Of a stretch of 64,000 nt of DNA, positions 1 through 9,252 are shown piece after piece. This DNA comes from Komagataeibacter swingsii (GTDB taxonomy: Bacteria > Pseudomonadota > Alphaproteobacteria > Acetobacterales > Acetobacteraceae), in the NCBI RefSeq assembly GCF_003207895.1, contig NZ_NKUB01000002.1, positions 186,001 through 250,000 of the forward strand, written 5' to 3'. The stretch's first letter is position 1. Every line of letters begins with the position of its first letter. The notes beneath the pieces are model-generated. The model saw only the letters and a list, made by a program, of their open reading frames with translations, did not search any database and was not told the origin of the DNA. The translations under genes were made by a program, and so were the position numbers.

Positions 1-12
1 CGCGTATTGATG

Positions 13-52
13 CGAAAAAGCCCCGTATCCCCTGTGGTGCGGGGCTTTTTCG
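13..52. terminator. Bidirectional rho-independent terminator
   Basis: Positions 13-25 and 40-52 form a perfect 13-bp inverted repeat (CGAAAAAGCCCCG and its complement) around a 14-nt loop. The stem has A-runs on one side and T-runs on the other, so it can terminate transcription in both directions. It probably ends a gene lying left of the window and insulates the receptor gene that follows. Confidence 0.85.
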
Positions 53-68
53 CGTCGGGGCCTTAATT

Positions 69-87
69 GATAATGAGAATTTGTTGC
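69..87 (+). promoter_or_regulatory. Candidate Fur box, distal
   Basis: GATAATGAGAATTTGTTGC matches the 19-bp Fur consensus GATAATGATAATCATTATC at 13 of 19 positions by eye. It lies about 100 bp before the siderophore receptor start, where a Fur site would be expected. It is a candidate only. Confidence 0.45.
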
Positions 88-128
88 ATTTAAGTGACAG
101 CGCGGCAACGAACTGTTTCGGCGTTATT

Positions 129-147
129 GCGAATAATTATCATAATA
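129..147 (+). promoter_or_regulatory. Candidate Fur box, proximal
   Basis: Read on the minus strand, this segment (TATTATGATAATTATTCGC) matches 14 of 19 positions of the Fur consensus and contains an intact GATAAT hexamer. It ends 38 bp before the receptor start codon. With the distal box it gives the paired arrangement often seen at iron-uptake genes. Confidence 0.5.
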
Positions 148-185
148 GATATGCAGCCATTATGCAATTAAGAGGCTGTTGCAAT

Positions 186-2600
186 ATGACAAACCAGACC
201 ATTCGCCAGAAACTCAGGCCTTTCTCCCTGTTCACCGCCTCCGTGGCGCTGGCCTGCGCGGCCACCGGCGCGCAGGCCGCGACACAGGATGCGCCCTCCC
301 CGTCCCCCGCCGACAGCACCAGGCAGGCCCGGACGACCACGAAACCGGATACCGATGCGACGGACCTGTACACCCATTCGTCCGATACATCCCATGACCT
401 AACCCATGTCACCGCATCGCCCATGAATGTGCTGCATGAATCCATCGGGCTGAGCCGGATGCCGCAGGACGCCATGCACACGCCGCAGAACGTGAACGTG
501 GTGCCGCAGGTGCTGATGCAGCAGCAAAATGTCAAATCCCTTGATGAAGCACTGAAGAACGTGCCCGGCATCACCGCATCGGTGGGCGAAGGCGAAGGCG
601 GCATGGCGGGGGACCAGTTCCTGATCCGCGGCTTTGCCGCACAGAACGACATTTATGAAAACGGCCTGCGTGACTTTGGCGTCTATACGCGCGACAGCTT
701 CTATTATGACCATGTTTCGGTCATCAAAGGCCCTTCATCCGAGGTGTTTGGCAATGGCACCACGGGTGGCGCCATCAATATCGTGACCAAGACGCCGCAT
801 CTGGGCAACAGCTACCAGGCCAGTTTTTCGGGCGGCAGCGGGTCCTATTACCGGGGCACGCTGGATGTGAACTACCAGTTGAACGGCACCACCGCCTTCC
901 GCCTGACCGGCATGGGCAACGAGAACAATGTCGTTGGCCGTGATGATATCTATTCCCACCGCTGGGGCATCGCGCCGTCCATCGCGTTCGGGCTGGGCAG
1001 GAAGGTCTCGTTCGTGCTGGAATATTTCCACCAGAACGATAACCGCATCCCTGATTACGGCGTGCCGGTCGTCTATTCCTCAGCCAGCGCCATTGGCCGC
1101 CCGGTGACCGAATACGGCGTCAGGCGCACCAACTGGTATGGCACCACCTATGACCAGGATGATTCCAGCACGGACATGATCACCGGCCGGCTTACGGCCA
1201 GGGTCAACCCGATCCTGACCTTATATAACGACATGCGCGGCGGCATCTTCCACCGCTATTTTTCCGCATCGCAGGAAGCGTGCTCGAATTTCAGCAGCGG
1301 CGCCGTGCTGGCGAACAACACGTTCAACGGTGTCTCGCCGTCGTCCACCTGCCAGTCCGATTTCTTTTCCTCCAGCCCGGCGGCGGCACAGGTGGCGCGT
1401 AATGGCGGGGTAGGCGGCCCCGAACCCTACCGGCAGAGCGACTGGTCCATACAGGATGTGTTTTCCGGTATCGCGCACCTCAAGACCGGGCGTATCCGGC
1501 ACGAGATCATTGGCGGCTTCGACATTGAATACGTGACCGACCACCGCCAGAACTACGCCTATGGCGCCAACCGCCCCGGCACCAGCCTGCTTGACCCCTC
1601 GCCCTACGTGCCCGGCCTGACATTGGGGGACTGCAACCAGTATCCGAACCGGCTGGTCAATATCGGCAATGGCGTGGGCCGCAAGTGCTACAAGGATAGT
1701 GACGCGCTGGATGTGGGCTTCTTCCTGTCGGACCAGATCTGGCTGACGGACTACCTGTCGGTCAAGGCGGGTTTCCGCTGGGATAACTGGAACAGCCACT
1801 ACAGCGCCACTGGCGGCAGCACCGCGACGCCGGATGTGCATTACGGGCAGAACGAAACCACCATAAACCCCTCGGTCAGCATCATGTACACCCCGCGCGG
1901 CAACCTCATGGTGTATTTCAACTGGTCGGAATCCACCACGCCGCTGAGCATGTACGTCACCAACAGTTCCGAACCCATGAACGCCAGGAACGCAACCGCC
2001 GCACCCGAACGCAGCAGGCTGTATGAGGTGGGCGCGAAATACAGCGCCTTCCATGACCGCATAGGCTTTACGGCGGCCCTGTTCCGGCTGGAAAAGAACA
2101 ATTCGGTGCAGACCGATCCCTCCACTGGCGACATTACCGCCACCAGTGACCAGGAACGCAACCAGGGGCTGGAACTCAGCGCGTCGGGCACGCTGCTGCG
2201 CAACTGGATGTTCTATGGCACCTATGCCCTGTATGATCCCACCATCACCAAGGCCGGGTCCACGACATCCAAGCAGGGCGGCCAGATCCAGTACGTGCCC
2301 CATAACCAGGCCACGGCATGGACCAGCTATGAAATTGCCCCGCGCAAGCCATGGAACATGACCATCGGCGGCGGCATCACGTGGCGGCAGGGCGTATGGC
2401 TGGACCAGGCCAATACGGCGCGCGTGCCCGCCACGGTGGAATTCGACGCCATGGTGTCGCACCGTTTCGCCGACCACTGGAAAGTGGCGATGAACGCCTA
2501 TAACCTTGATAACCGGCTGAATTACGGCAGCCTGTTTTCAAACCGGGTAACGCCCTCCATCGGGCGGTCGTTCCTGTTCAACATCTCGGCCCAGTACTGA
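186..2600 (+). CDS. TonB-dependent siderophore receptor
   Basis: This 804-residue outer-membrane receptor imports ferric siderophores using TonB energy. The ATG at 186 gives a clear signal peptide (basic start, hydrophobic core, ATGAQA cleavage region); an upstream in-frame TTG at 81 would put extra residues before it and is unlikely. The plug domain follows with QVLMQQQNVKSLDEALKNVP, FLIRGF, VIKGPSSEVFGNGTTGGAIN and then a long beta-barrel ending in the aromatic C-terminus SAQY. The next gene encodes PiuC, the usual partner of Fiu/PiuA-type catecholate receptors, so a catecholate ligand is likely but not shown. Two Fur-like boxes upstream suggest iron repression. Confidence 0.93.
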   Translation: MTNQTIRQKLRPFSLFTASVALACAATGAQAATQDAPSPSPADSTRQARTTTKPDTDATDLYTHSSDTSHDLTHVTASPMNVLHESIGLSRMPQDAMHTPQNVNVVPQVLMQQQNVKSLDEALKNVPGITASVGEGEGGMAGDQFLIRGFAAQNDIYENGLRDFGVYTRDSFYYDHVSVIKGPSSEVFGNGTTGGAINIVTKTPHLGNSYQASFSGGSGSYYRGTLDVNYQLNGTTAFRLTGMGNENNVVGRDDIYSHRWGIAPSIAFGLGRKVSFVLEYFHQNDNRIPDYGVPVVYSSASAIGRPVTEYGVRRTNWYGTTYDQDDSSTDMITGRLTARVNPILTLYNDMRGGIFHRYFSASQEACSNFSSGAVLANNTFNGVSPSSTCQSDFFSSSPAAAQVARNGGVGGPEPYRQSDWSIQDVFSGIAHLKTGRIRHEIIGGFDIEYVTDHRQNYAYGANRPGTSLLDPSPYVPGLTLGDCNQYPNRLVNIGNGVGRKCYKDSDALDVGFFLSDQIWLTDYLSVKAGFRWDNWNSHYSATGGSTATPDVHYGQNETTINPSVSIMYTPRGNLMVYFNWSESTTPLSMYVTNSSEPMNARNATAAPERSRLYEVGAKYSAFHDRIGFTAALFRLEKNNSVQTDPSTGDITATSDQERNQGLELSASGTLLRNWMFYGTYALYDPTITKAGSTTSKQGGQIQYVPHNQATAWTSYEIAPRKPWNMTIGGGITWRQGVWLDQANTARVPATVEFDAMVSHRFADHWKVAMNAYNLDNRLNYGSLFSNRVTPSIGRSFLFNISAQY

Positions 2601-2630
2601 CCCACCACGCCACACGCCCAAGGTTGCGCC

Positions 2631-3320
2631 ATGCTGCTGCACATTCCCGCCCTGCTGACGGCCGATGAACTGGCCCATTGCCGCGAAATACTGAAAAACG
2701 CACAGTGGACCGACGGGCGCGAGACGGCGGGCGCGCAGTCGGCCATGGCCAAGGACAACCTGCAACTGCCCCGGGATTCGCAGGCCTGTCTTGAACTGGG
2801 GCAGCTTGTGCTGCGCGCGCTGGGGCATAATGCGCTGTTCAACAGCGCGGTGCTGCACTACCGGGTCAGCCCGCCGCTGTTCAACCGCTATGAAAACGGC
2901 ATGCGCTTTGGCGCGCATGTGGACAACGCCATACGCGGCATCCTGTCGGGGGGCATCCATACGCGCATCCGCACGGATGTCTCCTCCACACTGTTTTTTT
3001 CCGACCCGGACGAATATGACGGCGGCGAACTGACCATCCACGCCAATGGCAATGAACAGGCGATCAAACTGCCGGCGGGCGACATGATCCTGTATCCCAC
3101 CACCGTGCTGCACAGCGTGACCCCGGTAACAGCGGGCAGCAGGCTTGCGGCCTTTTTCTGGTCCCAGTCGATGATCGCCGAGGAAAGCCGGCGGCAGATC
3201 ATGTTTGACCTGGACATGCAGGTGACATCGCTGCGCGAACGGCTGGGGGATGCCGATTCCGCCGTGCTGTCGCTGACCAATATTTACCACAACATGATGC
3301 GCCAATGGTGTGCGCTTTAA
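2631..3320 (+). CDS. piuC: Fe(2+)-dependent PKHD-type dioxygenase PiuC
   Basis: This 229-residue protein belongs to the PiuC/YbiX family of Fe(II)/2-oxoglutarate dioxygenases, encoded next to siderophore receptors in many proteobacteria. The iron triad is visible as H96-x-D98 (in GAHVDNA) and H161 (in VLHSVTPV), with R171 as the probable 2-oxoglutarate-binding arginine. The length is that of the family. It lies 30 bp after the receptor in the same direction and is probably cotranscribed under Fur control. Its substrate is unknown in the family; a role in handling the imported siderophore is inferred from context. Confidence 0.92.
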   Translation: MLLHIPALLTADELAHCREILKNAQWTDGRETAGAQSAMAKDNLQLPRDSQACLELGQLVLRALGHNALFNSAVLHYRVSPPLFNRYENGMRFGAHVDNAIRGILSGGIHTRIRTDVSSTLFFSDPDEYDGGELTIHANGNEQAIKLPAGDMILYPTTVLHSVTPVTAGSRLAAFFWSQSMIAEESRRQIMFDLDMQVTSLRERLGDADSAVLSLTNIYHNMMRQWCAL

Positions 3321-3544
3321 CCCGTTATCCGATGCCTGAGAGGAAATATTTCCGCTTTTTCGAATATTTTCCGTGCTATTTGCGTGCAACCCCTATACAA
3401 GATGTTTCACGGCTGGACTTTTCAGCTACGGACAAGATTTCAATTGCAGCCTCGCTACGCGGCCTTCTGGCATCCCCGATATAACGAAAAGTCTCGATTC
3501 CGCGCATGTTCGCGTGGGTGCCGGTTACGCAAGGAGGCCAAGAC
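3321..3544 (+). promoter_or_regulatory. Long 5' leader of the cold-shock gene
   Basis: The 224 bp between piuC and the cold-shock gene has no convincing gene. It is richer in A+T than its surroundings and starts with a short palindrome (GGAAATATTTCC, 3342-3353). Long structured leaders that control translation are typical of CspA-family mRNAs, so this stretch probably contains the promoter and a regulatory leader. A strong ribosome-binding site, AAGGAGG, sits at 3531-3537. Confidence 0.4.
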
Positions 3545-3751
3545 ATGGCCGCAGGAACAGTTAAATGGTTCAACGCCCAGAAGGGCTTTGGATTTATCCA
3601 GCCTGATGATGGAAGCGCTGACGCTTTCGTTCACATCTCCGCAGTGGAGCAGGCTGGCCAGCAGACCCTGAACGAAGGACAGGCCGTGACCTACGACCTC
3701 GAACGGGGCCGTAATGGCAAGTCTTCCGCAGTCAATCTGAAGATTGGCTGA
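3545..3751 (+). CDS. cspA: Cold-shock domain protein, CspA family
   Basis: A 68-residue single cold-shock domain that binds single-stranded RNA/DNA and acts as an RNA chaperone. The RNP1 motif KGFGFI and the RNP2-type DAFVHIS are both present, and the protein begins with the usual GTVKWFN. The ATG at 3545 is chosen because AAGGAGG lies 7 nt upstream; an in-frame ATG at 3506 would add a tail unlike the family. A strong terminator follows immediately, so the gene is a single transcription unit. Confidence 0.95.
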   Translation: MAAGTVKWFNAQKGFGFIQPDDGSADAFVHISAVEQAGQQTLNEGQAVTYDLERGRNGKSSAVNLKIG

Positions 3752-3757
3752 TAATTT

Positions 3758-3787
3758 CGGCAGGGACTTCGGTTCCTGCCGTTTTTA
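3758..3787 (+). terminator. Rho-independent terminator of the cold-shock gene
   Basis: A 10-bp stem starting CGGCAGGGAC with one G-U pair is closed by the stable tetraloop TTCG and followed by TTTTT. It starts six bases after the cold-shock stop codon. Confidence 0.93.
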
Positions 3788-3815
3788 TTTCCATCCCCCT
3801 TTACAGTCAGACAGC

Positions 3816-4187
3816 ATGTTCAGGCTTCTGATACTGGCGCTCGCCTGCCTGCCCATCCATCACGCCATGGCGCAGATGCCCGGCGCGGTTCCCGGTGGCT
3901 GGAATGGCAGCGTGGCATTGCCCCATGCATCGGCGGCCGCACCGGGCCTATCCATGCCATCCGCGCCCCCACTGGCGCATTTCGCCCCCCTGCCCGGCTC
4001 CGGTTCGGGGTCCGGCCTGTCTGGCGGCATGTCCCTGCCAGCGGGGCTGGGACATGGGCAGGCCGACGATCGGGACATGCCCCCTTCCTCCCCCATGATC
4101 GACGAAGACGCCCGGCAGGACTGGAATGCCTTCCGGCGGGCTGAACAGCAGGTATTGCGGGACATGCACCGCACGCCCGCGCCCTGA
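3816..4187 (+). CDS. Small secreted protein of unknown function
   Basis: A 123-residue protein that I do not recognise. The ATG at 3816 opens a good signal peptide (MFRLLILALACLPIHHAMA), followed by a Pro/Gly/Ser-rich middle and a charged C-terminal segment (residues about 95-120) that could be helical. An in-frame extension to 3744 crosses the preceding terminator and is rejected. It is probably periplasmic or exported. It has no obvious partner: the cold-shock unit ends before it and the next gene converges on it. Confidence 0.6.
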   Translation: MFRLLILALACLPIHHAMAQMPGAVPGGWNGSVALPHASAAAPGLSMPSAPPLAHFAPLPGSGSGSGLSGGMSLPAGLGHGQADDRDMPPSSPMIDEDARQDWNAFRRAEQQVLRDMHRTPAP

Positions 4188-4199
4188 CGGCGCGCGGCG

Positions 4200-5102
4200 T
4201 CAGCCAACCGCGAAAATGTCGCGCATGTCCATATGGCTGGCAATTTCCCATACCCGCACCATCAATGCGGTTGGCAGGGACTGTGTCAGGCGCACCAGGC
4301 CGACCTCCGGCGCGCTGCACGGGCCGAGAGGGCGAACCTGCAGGCGGCAATGCCCGGTATGGGTTGGCAGGGCCGCGACCGGCAATATGCTGGCCAGCCG
4401 TCCCGCCAGCAGTTCGGCGTACAGCACTTCCAGCGAGTTCGTTTCCAGCACCACGGCAGGCGTTACCCCCGCCCCCCTGAACGCGGCATCCACGATCTGG
4501 CGCGTGCGCATCTCGGGGCCGAGCAGGCATAATGGCAGATCGGCCAGCGTGCCCCAGTCGCGTCGCCCCGCAGGCAGGACAAGGGGTTCGGCTGCCACAA
4601 GCACATGCTGCTCGGTAAAAAGCGGCAGGGTATCGAAGGGCGCGTCGGGCGGGATCTGGTCCAGGTAGACCAGCCCGAGGTCAAGCTGCTGCTGGCGCAG
4701 GCGGTGAATCGTATCCGCGCATGACCCGATCCGCACCTGCAGGTGCAGGCCGGGAATGGCGGTACGGAAACTTTCCAGCAGCAGGGGGATGGCCTGCATC
4801 CCCGGCGGCATGGCCCCGATGGACAGCGTGCCCCCCGCCACTTCCTGCGCGAAGGCCGCTTCCTGCCGCAACCCGTCCAGTGCCGCCAGCGTCTGGCGCG
4901 CCCATGCCAGCACCCGCCGCCCTTCATCCGTCAGGCCGTTGAAACGCCGGGTCCGGCGGATGATGGTAATGCCCAGTTCGGCTTCAAGCTGGCGTATCGC
5001 CGCCGACAGCGCGGGTTGCGACACGCCGCAGCTTTCCGCCGCGCGCGAGAAATGCTGATAGCGGTCAAGGGCTATCAGGTAGGTCAACTGCCGCAGAAAC
5101 AC
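4200..5102 (-). CDS. LysR-family transcriptional regulator
   Basis: A 300-residue LysR regulator. The N-terminal helix-turn-helix reads FLRQLTYLIALDRYQHFSRA with SQPALSAAIRQLE as recognition helix, followed by a substrate-binding domain. I place the start at the GTG at 5102, so that the protein opens with VFLRQL as in its relatives; an upstream ATG at 5186 would add 28 atypical residues. It diverges from the LysR gene at 5311, leaving about 200 bp for shared promoters. Sequence alone does not reveal the inducer. The group resembles OxyR/CynR-type regulators. Confidence 0.88.
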   Translation of the reverse strand: MFLRQLTYLIALDRYQHFSRAAESCGVSQPALSAAIRQLEAELGITIIRRTRRFNGLTDEGRRVLAWARQTLAALDGLRQEAAFAQEVAGGTLSIGAMPPGMQAIPLLLESFRTAIPGLHLQVRIGSCADTIHRLRQQQLDLGLVYLDQIPPDAPFDTLPLFTEQHVLVAAEPLVLPAGRRDWGTLADLPLCLLGPEMRTRQIVDAAFRGAGVTPAVVLETNSLEVLYAELLAGRLASILPVAALPTHTGHCRLQVRPLGPCSAPEVGLVRLTQSLPTALMVRVWEIASHMDMRDIFAVG

Positions 5103-5310
5103 GCCACATCCGTCCTGACAAGAAACGTCATACCCATATCGGACAACGGCGACATTAACCAGTGACCGACCGGGCATCCCTGCCATGGGAAGGGGTACGG
5201 GGCCGCCCTGCCAGGGATTTTCCCATGATCCGCAAGCGCTCCCGGCCGCGGGCCTGCGGCGCGATCATGCTGTTTTTGATCCGGCCCGTTCATGCTAGCA
5301 TCGGCACCGT

Positions 5311-6264
5311 ATGGAATGGCGCTACCACATCCCGCCGCTTGCGGCCCTCAACGCCTTCGTGGCCTATGCGCGCACGGGCGGCATCCGGCGTGCCGCAGTC
5401 GCGCTGGGGGTGGATCATGCCGTTGTCAGCCGCCACCTGCGCGACCTTGAAAATACCCTTGGCGTCGCCCTGCGCAACCGCAGCGAAGGCGGCCTGACAC
5501 CCGAGGGGCATGATTACCACGCCCGCATCGCCCCCCTGCTGGACGGGCTTGCCCGCGCCACGGCGGACATACGCGGGCAGATGCCGCAGGTGACCCTGAC
5601 ATGTTCGCACGGCATCGCCTATCACTGGCTGCTGCCACGGCTAGCCAGCTTCCGGCAGCTATATCCCGGCGTGGACCTGATGCTGCGCCCGGTTGATTCC
5701 GACTGCCGGTTCGATCCCGACCGGATCGACACCGTACTGCATGCCGACATCCGCTACATCAACGACCATAATCCCGCCCCCATCCCGCCGCGCGTGCGCG
5801 CCCTGCCGGTTGCGCGGCCGCCGGTATTCCCCGTCGCCAGTCCCGCCTGCCTGCGCCGCCTTGCCCATCCGCTGCGCCGCGCGGCCGACCTGCTGCACGC
5901 GCCGCTGCTGATTGAAGACAACGATACGGAATGGCGGCTGTGGTTCGCGGGCCAGTCGGTCGCGGTCGCGCATGTGGCCGGGTGCAGCCGGCTATGGCAG
6001 GCGCACCTGGCGCTGGCGGCGGCGCGCGCGGGCGAAGGGATCGCGCTGGCCAATGCCTACCTGCTGGAAGATGACCTGCAGACCGGCCGCCTGGTCCGTG
6101 TCACCACCACGGACATCCCGCTGCGCGATGTATCGCTGGGGGCCTATGTCCTGCGCGCGACGGAACAGGCATGGCAGGCCCGGCCGATGGTGATGCTGCG
6201 CACATGGCTGGAAGCGCAGCTTCACGCAGGCACAGTGGTGGTGGTGACATCCGATCACCATTGA
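5311..6264 (+). CDS. LysR-family regulator (GcvA-like) upstream of gabT
   Basis: A 317-residue LysR protein of the GcvA/AmpR-like branch: PPLAALNAFVAYARTGGIRR, then DHAVVSRHLRDLENTLGVAL as the winged helix, and a C-terminal effector domain. It is transcribed in the same direction as gabT, 109 bp away, and divergently from the other LysR gene. Its position suggests control of the GABA genes, but that is inference. No clear ribosome-binding site precedes the ATG. Confidence 0.88.
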   Translation: MEWRYHIPPLAALNAFVAYARTGGIRRAAVALGVDHAVVSRHLRDLENTLGVALRNRSEGGLTPEGHDYHARIAPLLDGLARATADIRGQMPQVTLTCSHGIAYHWLLPRLASFRQLYPGVDLMLRPVDSDCRFDPDRIDTVLHADIRYINDHNPAPIPPRVRALPVARPPVFPVASPACLRRLAHPLRRAADLLHAPLLIEDNDTEWRLWFAGQSVAVAHVAGCSRLWQAHLALAAARAGEGIALANAYLLEDDLQTGRLVRVTTTDIPLRDVSLGAYVLRATEQAWQARPMVMLRTWLEAQLHAGTVVVVTSDHH

Positions 6265-6373
6265 TCGCCTAAAAAGCCCCTCCCCACCCTGTTGCGAACC
6301 CGTTACGTGGGACATAACCGAAGCGGCTGCACCCACAGCCCCACCATGCACCCCACAGGGATGAAAACAGGCC

Positions 6374-7660
6374 ATGACACTGACCAACAAGGACCTTCTT
6401 GCCCGCCGCAACCACGCCGTGCCGCGCGGGGTGGCGACATCCACACCCGTTTTCGCCGACCGGGCGGAAAACGCCGAACTGTGGGATGTGGAAGGCCGCC
6501 GCTACGTTGATTTCGCCGGTGGCATCGCCGTGCTGAACGTGGGCCACCGCCACCCGAAGGTGCTTGAGGCCGTACGCGCGCAGCTTGACCGCTTCACGCA
6601 TACCGCGTTCCAGGTCTCGGCGTACGAGCCGTATATCGCTCTGGCGGAAAAGCTGAACGCGCTGGCCCCGTTCGAAGGCCCGGCCAAGACCATTTTCTTC
6701 TCCACCGGGGGGGAGGCGACCGAAAACGCGGTCAAGATCGCGCGCGCGGCCACCGGGCGCAACGGCATCATCGCCTTTACCGGCGGGTTCCATGGCCGCA
6801 CGCTGCTGGCATCGGCCATGACGGGCAAGGTCAAGCCGTACAAGGCCCCGTTCGGCACCCTGCCGGGCGAAGTCTACCACCTGCCCTTCCCGGATGGGGA
6901 AGAGGTGCAGGTGGCCGACACGCTGCGCATGCTGGACTTCCTGTTCGCCGCCGACCTGCCGGCATCCAGCGTCGCCGCCATCATCATCGAACCCGTGCAG
7001 GGCGAAGGCGGCTTCCGCGTGGCGCCCACCGAACTGCTGGTGGCCCTGCGCCGCATCTGTGACGAACACGGCATCAAGCTGGTGGCCGACGAAGTGCAGA
7101 GCGGCTTCGCCCGCACGGGCCGGCTGTTCGGCATCGAGCATTCCGGCGTGCAGCCCGACCTGGTCTCGGTCGCGAAGTCCATGGGCGGCGGCCTGCCGCT
7201 TTCGGGCGTGATCGGGCGCGCGGAACTCATGGACGCGGTTGGCCCCGGCGGCCTTGGCGGCACCTATGGCGGCGCGCCGCTGGCCTGTGCCGCGGGCCTG
7301 GCCGTGCTGGACATCATCCGCGATGAAAAGCTGGTGGAACGCGCCAGCACGATTGGTGAAAACCTGCGTCGCCACATCGACCGCCTGCACGCCGACAGGA
7401 AACTGCTGCCCGTCAGCCGCGCGCGTGGCCTGGGGGCGATGATCGCGTTTGACATCCTTGAGGAACACGACAAGCCGGGCGTTCGCGCGGGTGCGGCGGC
7501 GGCCATCTGCGCACGGGCATGTGAAAAGGGGCTGATCCTGCTGTCATGTGGCACGCAGGGGGCAACCATCCGCATCCTTGTACCATTGACGGCATCGGAT
7601 GCGATCATTGATGAAGGGATGAACATCATCGAACAGGTCCTGGCAGAATCCGCAGCCTGA
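6374..7660 (+). CDS. gabT: 4-aminobutyrate aminotransferase
   Basis: This 428-residue class III aminotransferase moves the amino group of 4-aminobutyrate to 2-oxoglutarate, giving succinate semialdehyde and glutamate. The PLP lysine is K268 in SVAKSMGGGLPLSG, and the upstream motif KLVADEVQSGFARTG contains the cofactor-contacting Asp. FFSTGGEATENAVKIAR and GFHGRT are further family blocks. It is followed 40 bp later by gabD, so the two form a complete GABA-to-succinate route. Close homologues act on 5-aminovalerate, which cannot be excluded. Confidence 0.93.
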   Translation: MTLTNKDLLARRNHAVPRGVATSTPVFADRAENAELWDVEGRRYVDFAGGIAVLNVGHRHPKVLEAVRAQLDRFTHTAFQVSAYEPYIALAEKLNALAPFEGPAKTIFFSTGGEATENAVKIARAATGRNGIIAFTGGFHGRTLLASAMTGKVKPYKAPFGTLPGEVYHLPFPDGEEVQVADTLRMLDFLFAADLPASSVAAIIIEPVQGEGGFRVAPTELLVALRRICDEHGIKLVADEVQSGFARTGRLFGIEHSGVQPDLVSVAKSMGGGLPLSGVIGRAELMDAVGPGGLGGTYGGAPLACAAGLAVLDIIRDEKLVERASTIGENLRRHIDRLHADRKLLPVSRARGLGAMIAFDILEEHDKPGVRAGAAAAICARACEKGLILLSCGTQGATIRILVPLTASDAIIDEGMNIIEQVLAESAA

Positions 7661-7700
7661 ACCCGTTCCAACCGCCCGCCCGTCCGTACCGGAGACCGAA

Positions 7701-9170
7701 ATGACCGTGCACCTTTCCAATCCATCCCTGTTCCGCAAGGATGCGTTCATTAACGGCACATGGTGCCCCGCGGCGGGCGGCGGGCGGCGTCCCGTGCATA
7801 ATCCCGCCACCGGCGCCGTCGTGGCGGAAGTGGCCGAATGCGGCGCGCAGGATGTCACCCACGCCATTGCCGCCGCCGTTGCCGCGCAGGCGGAATGGCG
7901 CAACCGCACCGGGGCGCAGCGGCAGGTGATCCTGACGCGCTGGCATGACCTGGTGATGGACAATGTCGATGACCTCGCCACCCTGATCGTGACCGAACAG
8001 GGCAAGCCGCGCGCGGAAGCGGCGGGCGAGATCCGTTATGCCGCAAGCTTCCTGCTGTGGTTCGCGGCCGAAGCCATGCGCGCCTATGGCGATGTCATCC
8101 CGCCGACCAACCCGGCCACGCGGCTGAGCGTCATCCGCCAGCCCGTGGGCGTATGCGCCGCGATCACGCCGTGGAACTTTCCCGCCGCCATGATTACCCG
8201 CAAGGCTGGACCGGCGCTGGCGGCAGGCTGCGCGATGATCGTGAAGCCGTCGGAAGACACGCCGCTGACAGCCCTCGCGCTGGCGGAACTGGCGCAGCAG
8301 GCGGGCGTGCCCGCCGGGCTGCTGCAGATCCTGCCCGGTGACGGCGCGGCACTGGGCGAGGCGCTGTGCGCCAGCCCCGATATCCGCAAGCTGTCCTTTA
8401 CGGGGTCCACGCAGGTCGGGCGCATCCTCATGGCGCAGTCGGCCCCGACGCTCAAGCGCCTGTCGCTGGAACTCGGCGGCAACGCCCCCTTCATCGTATT
8501 TGACGATGCGCATATCGAACAGGCGATCAAAAGCGCCATCGCCGCCAAGTACCGCAATGCCGGGCAGACCTGCGTCTGCGCCAACCGCATCCTGGTGCAG
8601 GACGGCATCTATGACGAATTCGCCACCCGCTTCGCCCGCGTGGTGGAAAAGCTGCGGGTGGGGCCAGGCAGCGATCCTGATTCCGTCATCGGGCCGCTGA
8701 TCAGCGCCAAGGCGCGCGACAAGGTGGAGGAACACGTCGATGACGCGGTCGCCCACGGTGCGACCGTCATGTGCGGCGGCGCGCGCGACAATGCGGGCGA
8801 ACTGTTCTATCGCCCCACCGTGCTGCGCGACGCGACCCCCGCCATGCGCATCGCCCACGAGGAAACCTTCGGCCCCGTGGCCCCGCTGTTCCGCTTCCAT
8901 ACGGAAGCCGAGGCCATCGCCATGGCCAATGACACGGAATACGGGCTGGCCGCGTATTTCTTCACCCGCGACCATGCCCGCGCCCATCGCGTGGCCGAGG
9001 CGCTGGAATACGGCATGGTGGGCCACAATACCGGCCTGATTTCCAACGAAGTCGCCCCCTTTGGCGGCATCAAGCAGTCCGGCATGGGGCGTGAGGGATC
9101 GCGCTATGGCATGGATGAATACATGGAAATGAAATATATCTGCACCGATATCACCGACCATTCGGCCTGA
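7701..9170 (+). CDS. gabD: Succinate-semialdehyde dehydrogenase (NADP+)
   Basis: This 489-residue aldehyde dehydrogenase oxidises succinate semialdehyde to succinate. The general base E257 (in LELGGNAPF) and the catalytic C291 (in AGQTCVCANR) are present. ITPWNFPAAMITRK and SFTGSTQVG form the cofactor site. CVC at the active site is the double-cysteine form seen in GabD enzymes, which can be redox sensitive. It directly follows gabT and shares its direction; substrate assignment rests on family and pairing. Confidence 0.93.
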   Translation: MTVHLSNPSLFRKDAFINGTWCPAAGGGRRPVHNPATGAVVAEVAECGAQDVTHAIAAAVAAQAEWRNRTGAQRQVILTRWHDLVMDNVDDLATLIVTEQGKPRAEAAGEIRYAASFLLWFAAEAMRAYGDVIPPTNPATRLSVIRQPVGVCAAITPWNFPAAMITRKAGPALAAGCAMIVKPSEDTPLTALALAELAQQAGVPAGLLQILPGDGAALGEALCASPDIRKLSFTGSTQVGRILMAQSAPTLKRLSLELGGNAPFIVFDDAHIEQAIKSAIAAKYRNAGQTCVCANRILVQDGIYDEFATRFARVVEKLRVGPGSDPDSVIGPLISAKARDKVEEHVDDAVAHGATVMCGGARDNAGELFYRPTVLRDATPAMRIAHEETFGPVAPLFRFHTEAEAIAMANDTEYGLAAYFFTRDHARAHRVAEALEYGMVGHNTGLISNEVAPFGGIKQSGMGREGSRYGMDEYMEMKYICTDITDHSA

Positions 9171-9252
9171 CTGGCCGCAAACGCCCTCCCCTTTCAGGCA
9201 TGAAGGGCATGGCGCGCATTTACTTCCGCTTTCAATGGATTACGATGGCGGC

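Noticed and set aside
1221-2477. 418-residue open frame opposite the siderophore receptor
   Set aside because: It is an antisense shadow of the receptor barrel with no domain or start signal.
7626-9161. 511-residue open frame on the minus strand opposite gabD
   Set aside because: It fully overlaps a certain aldehyde dehydrogenase gene and shows only antisense-type composition.
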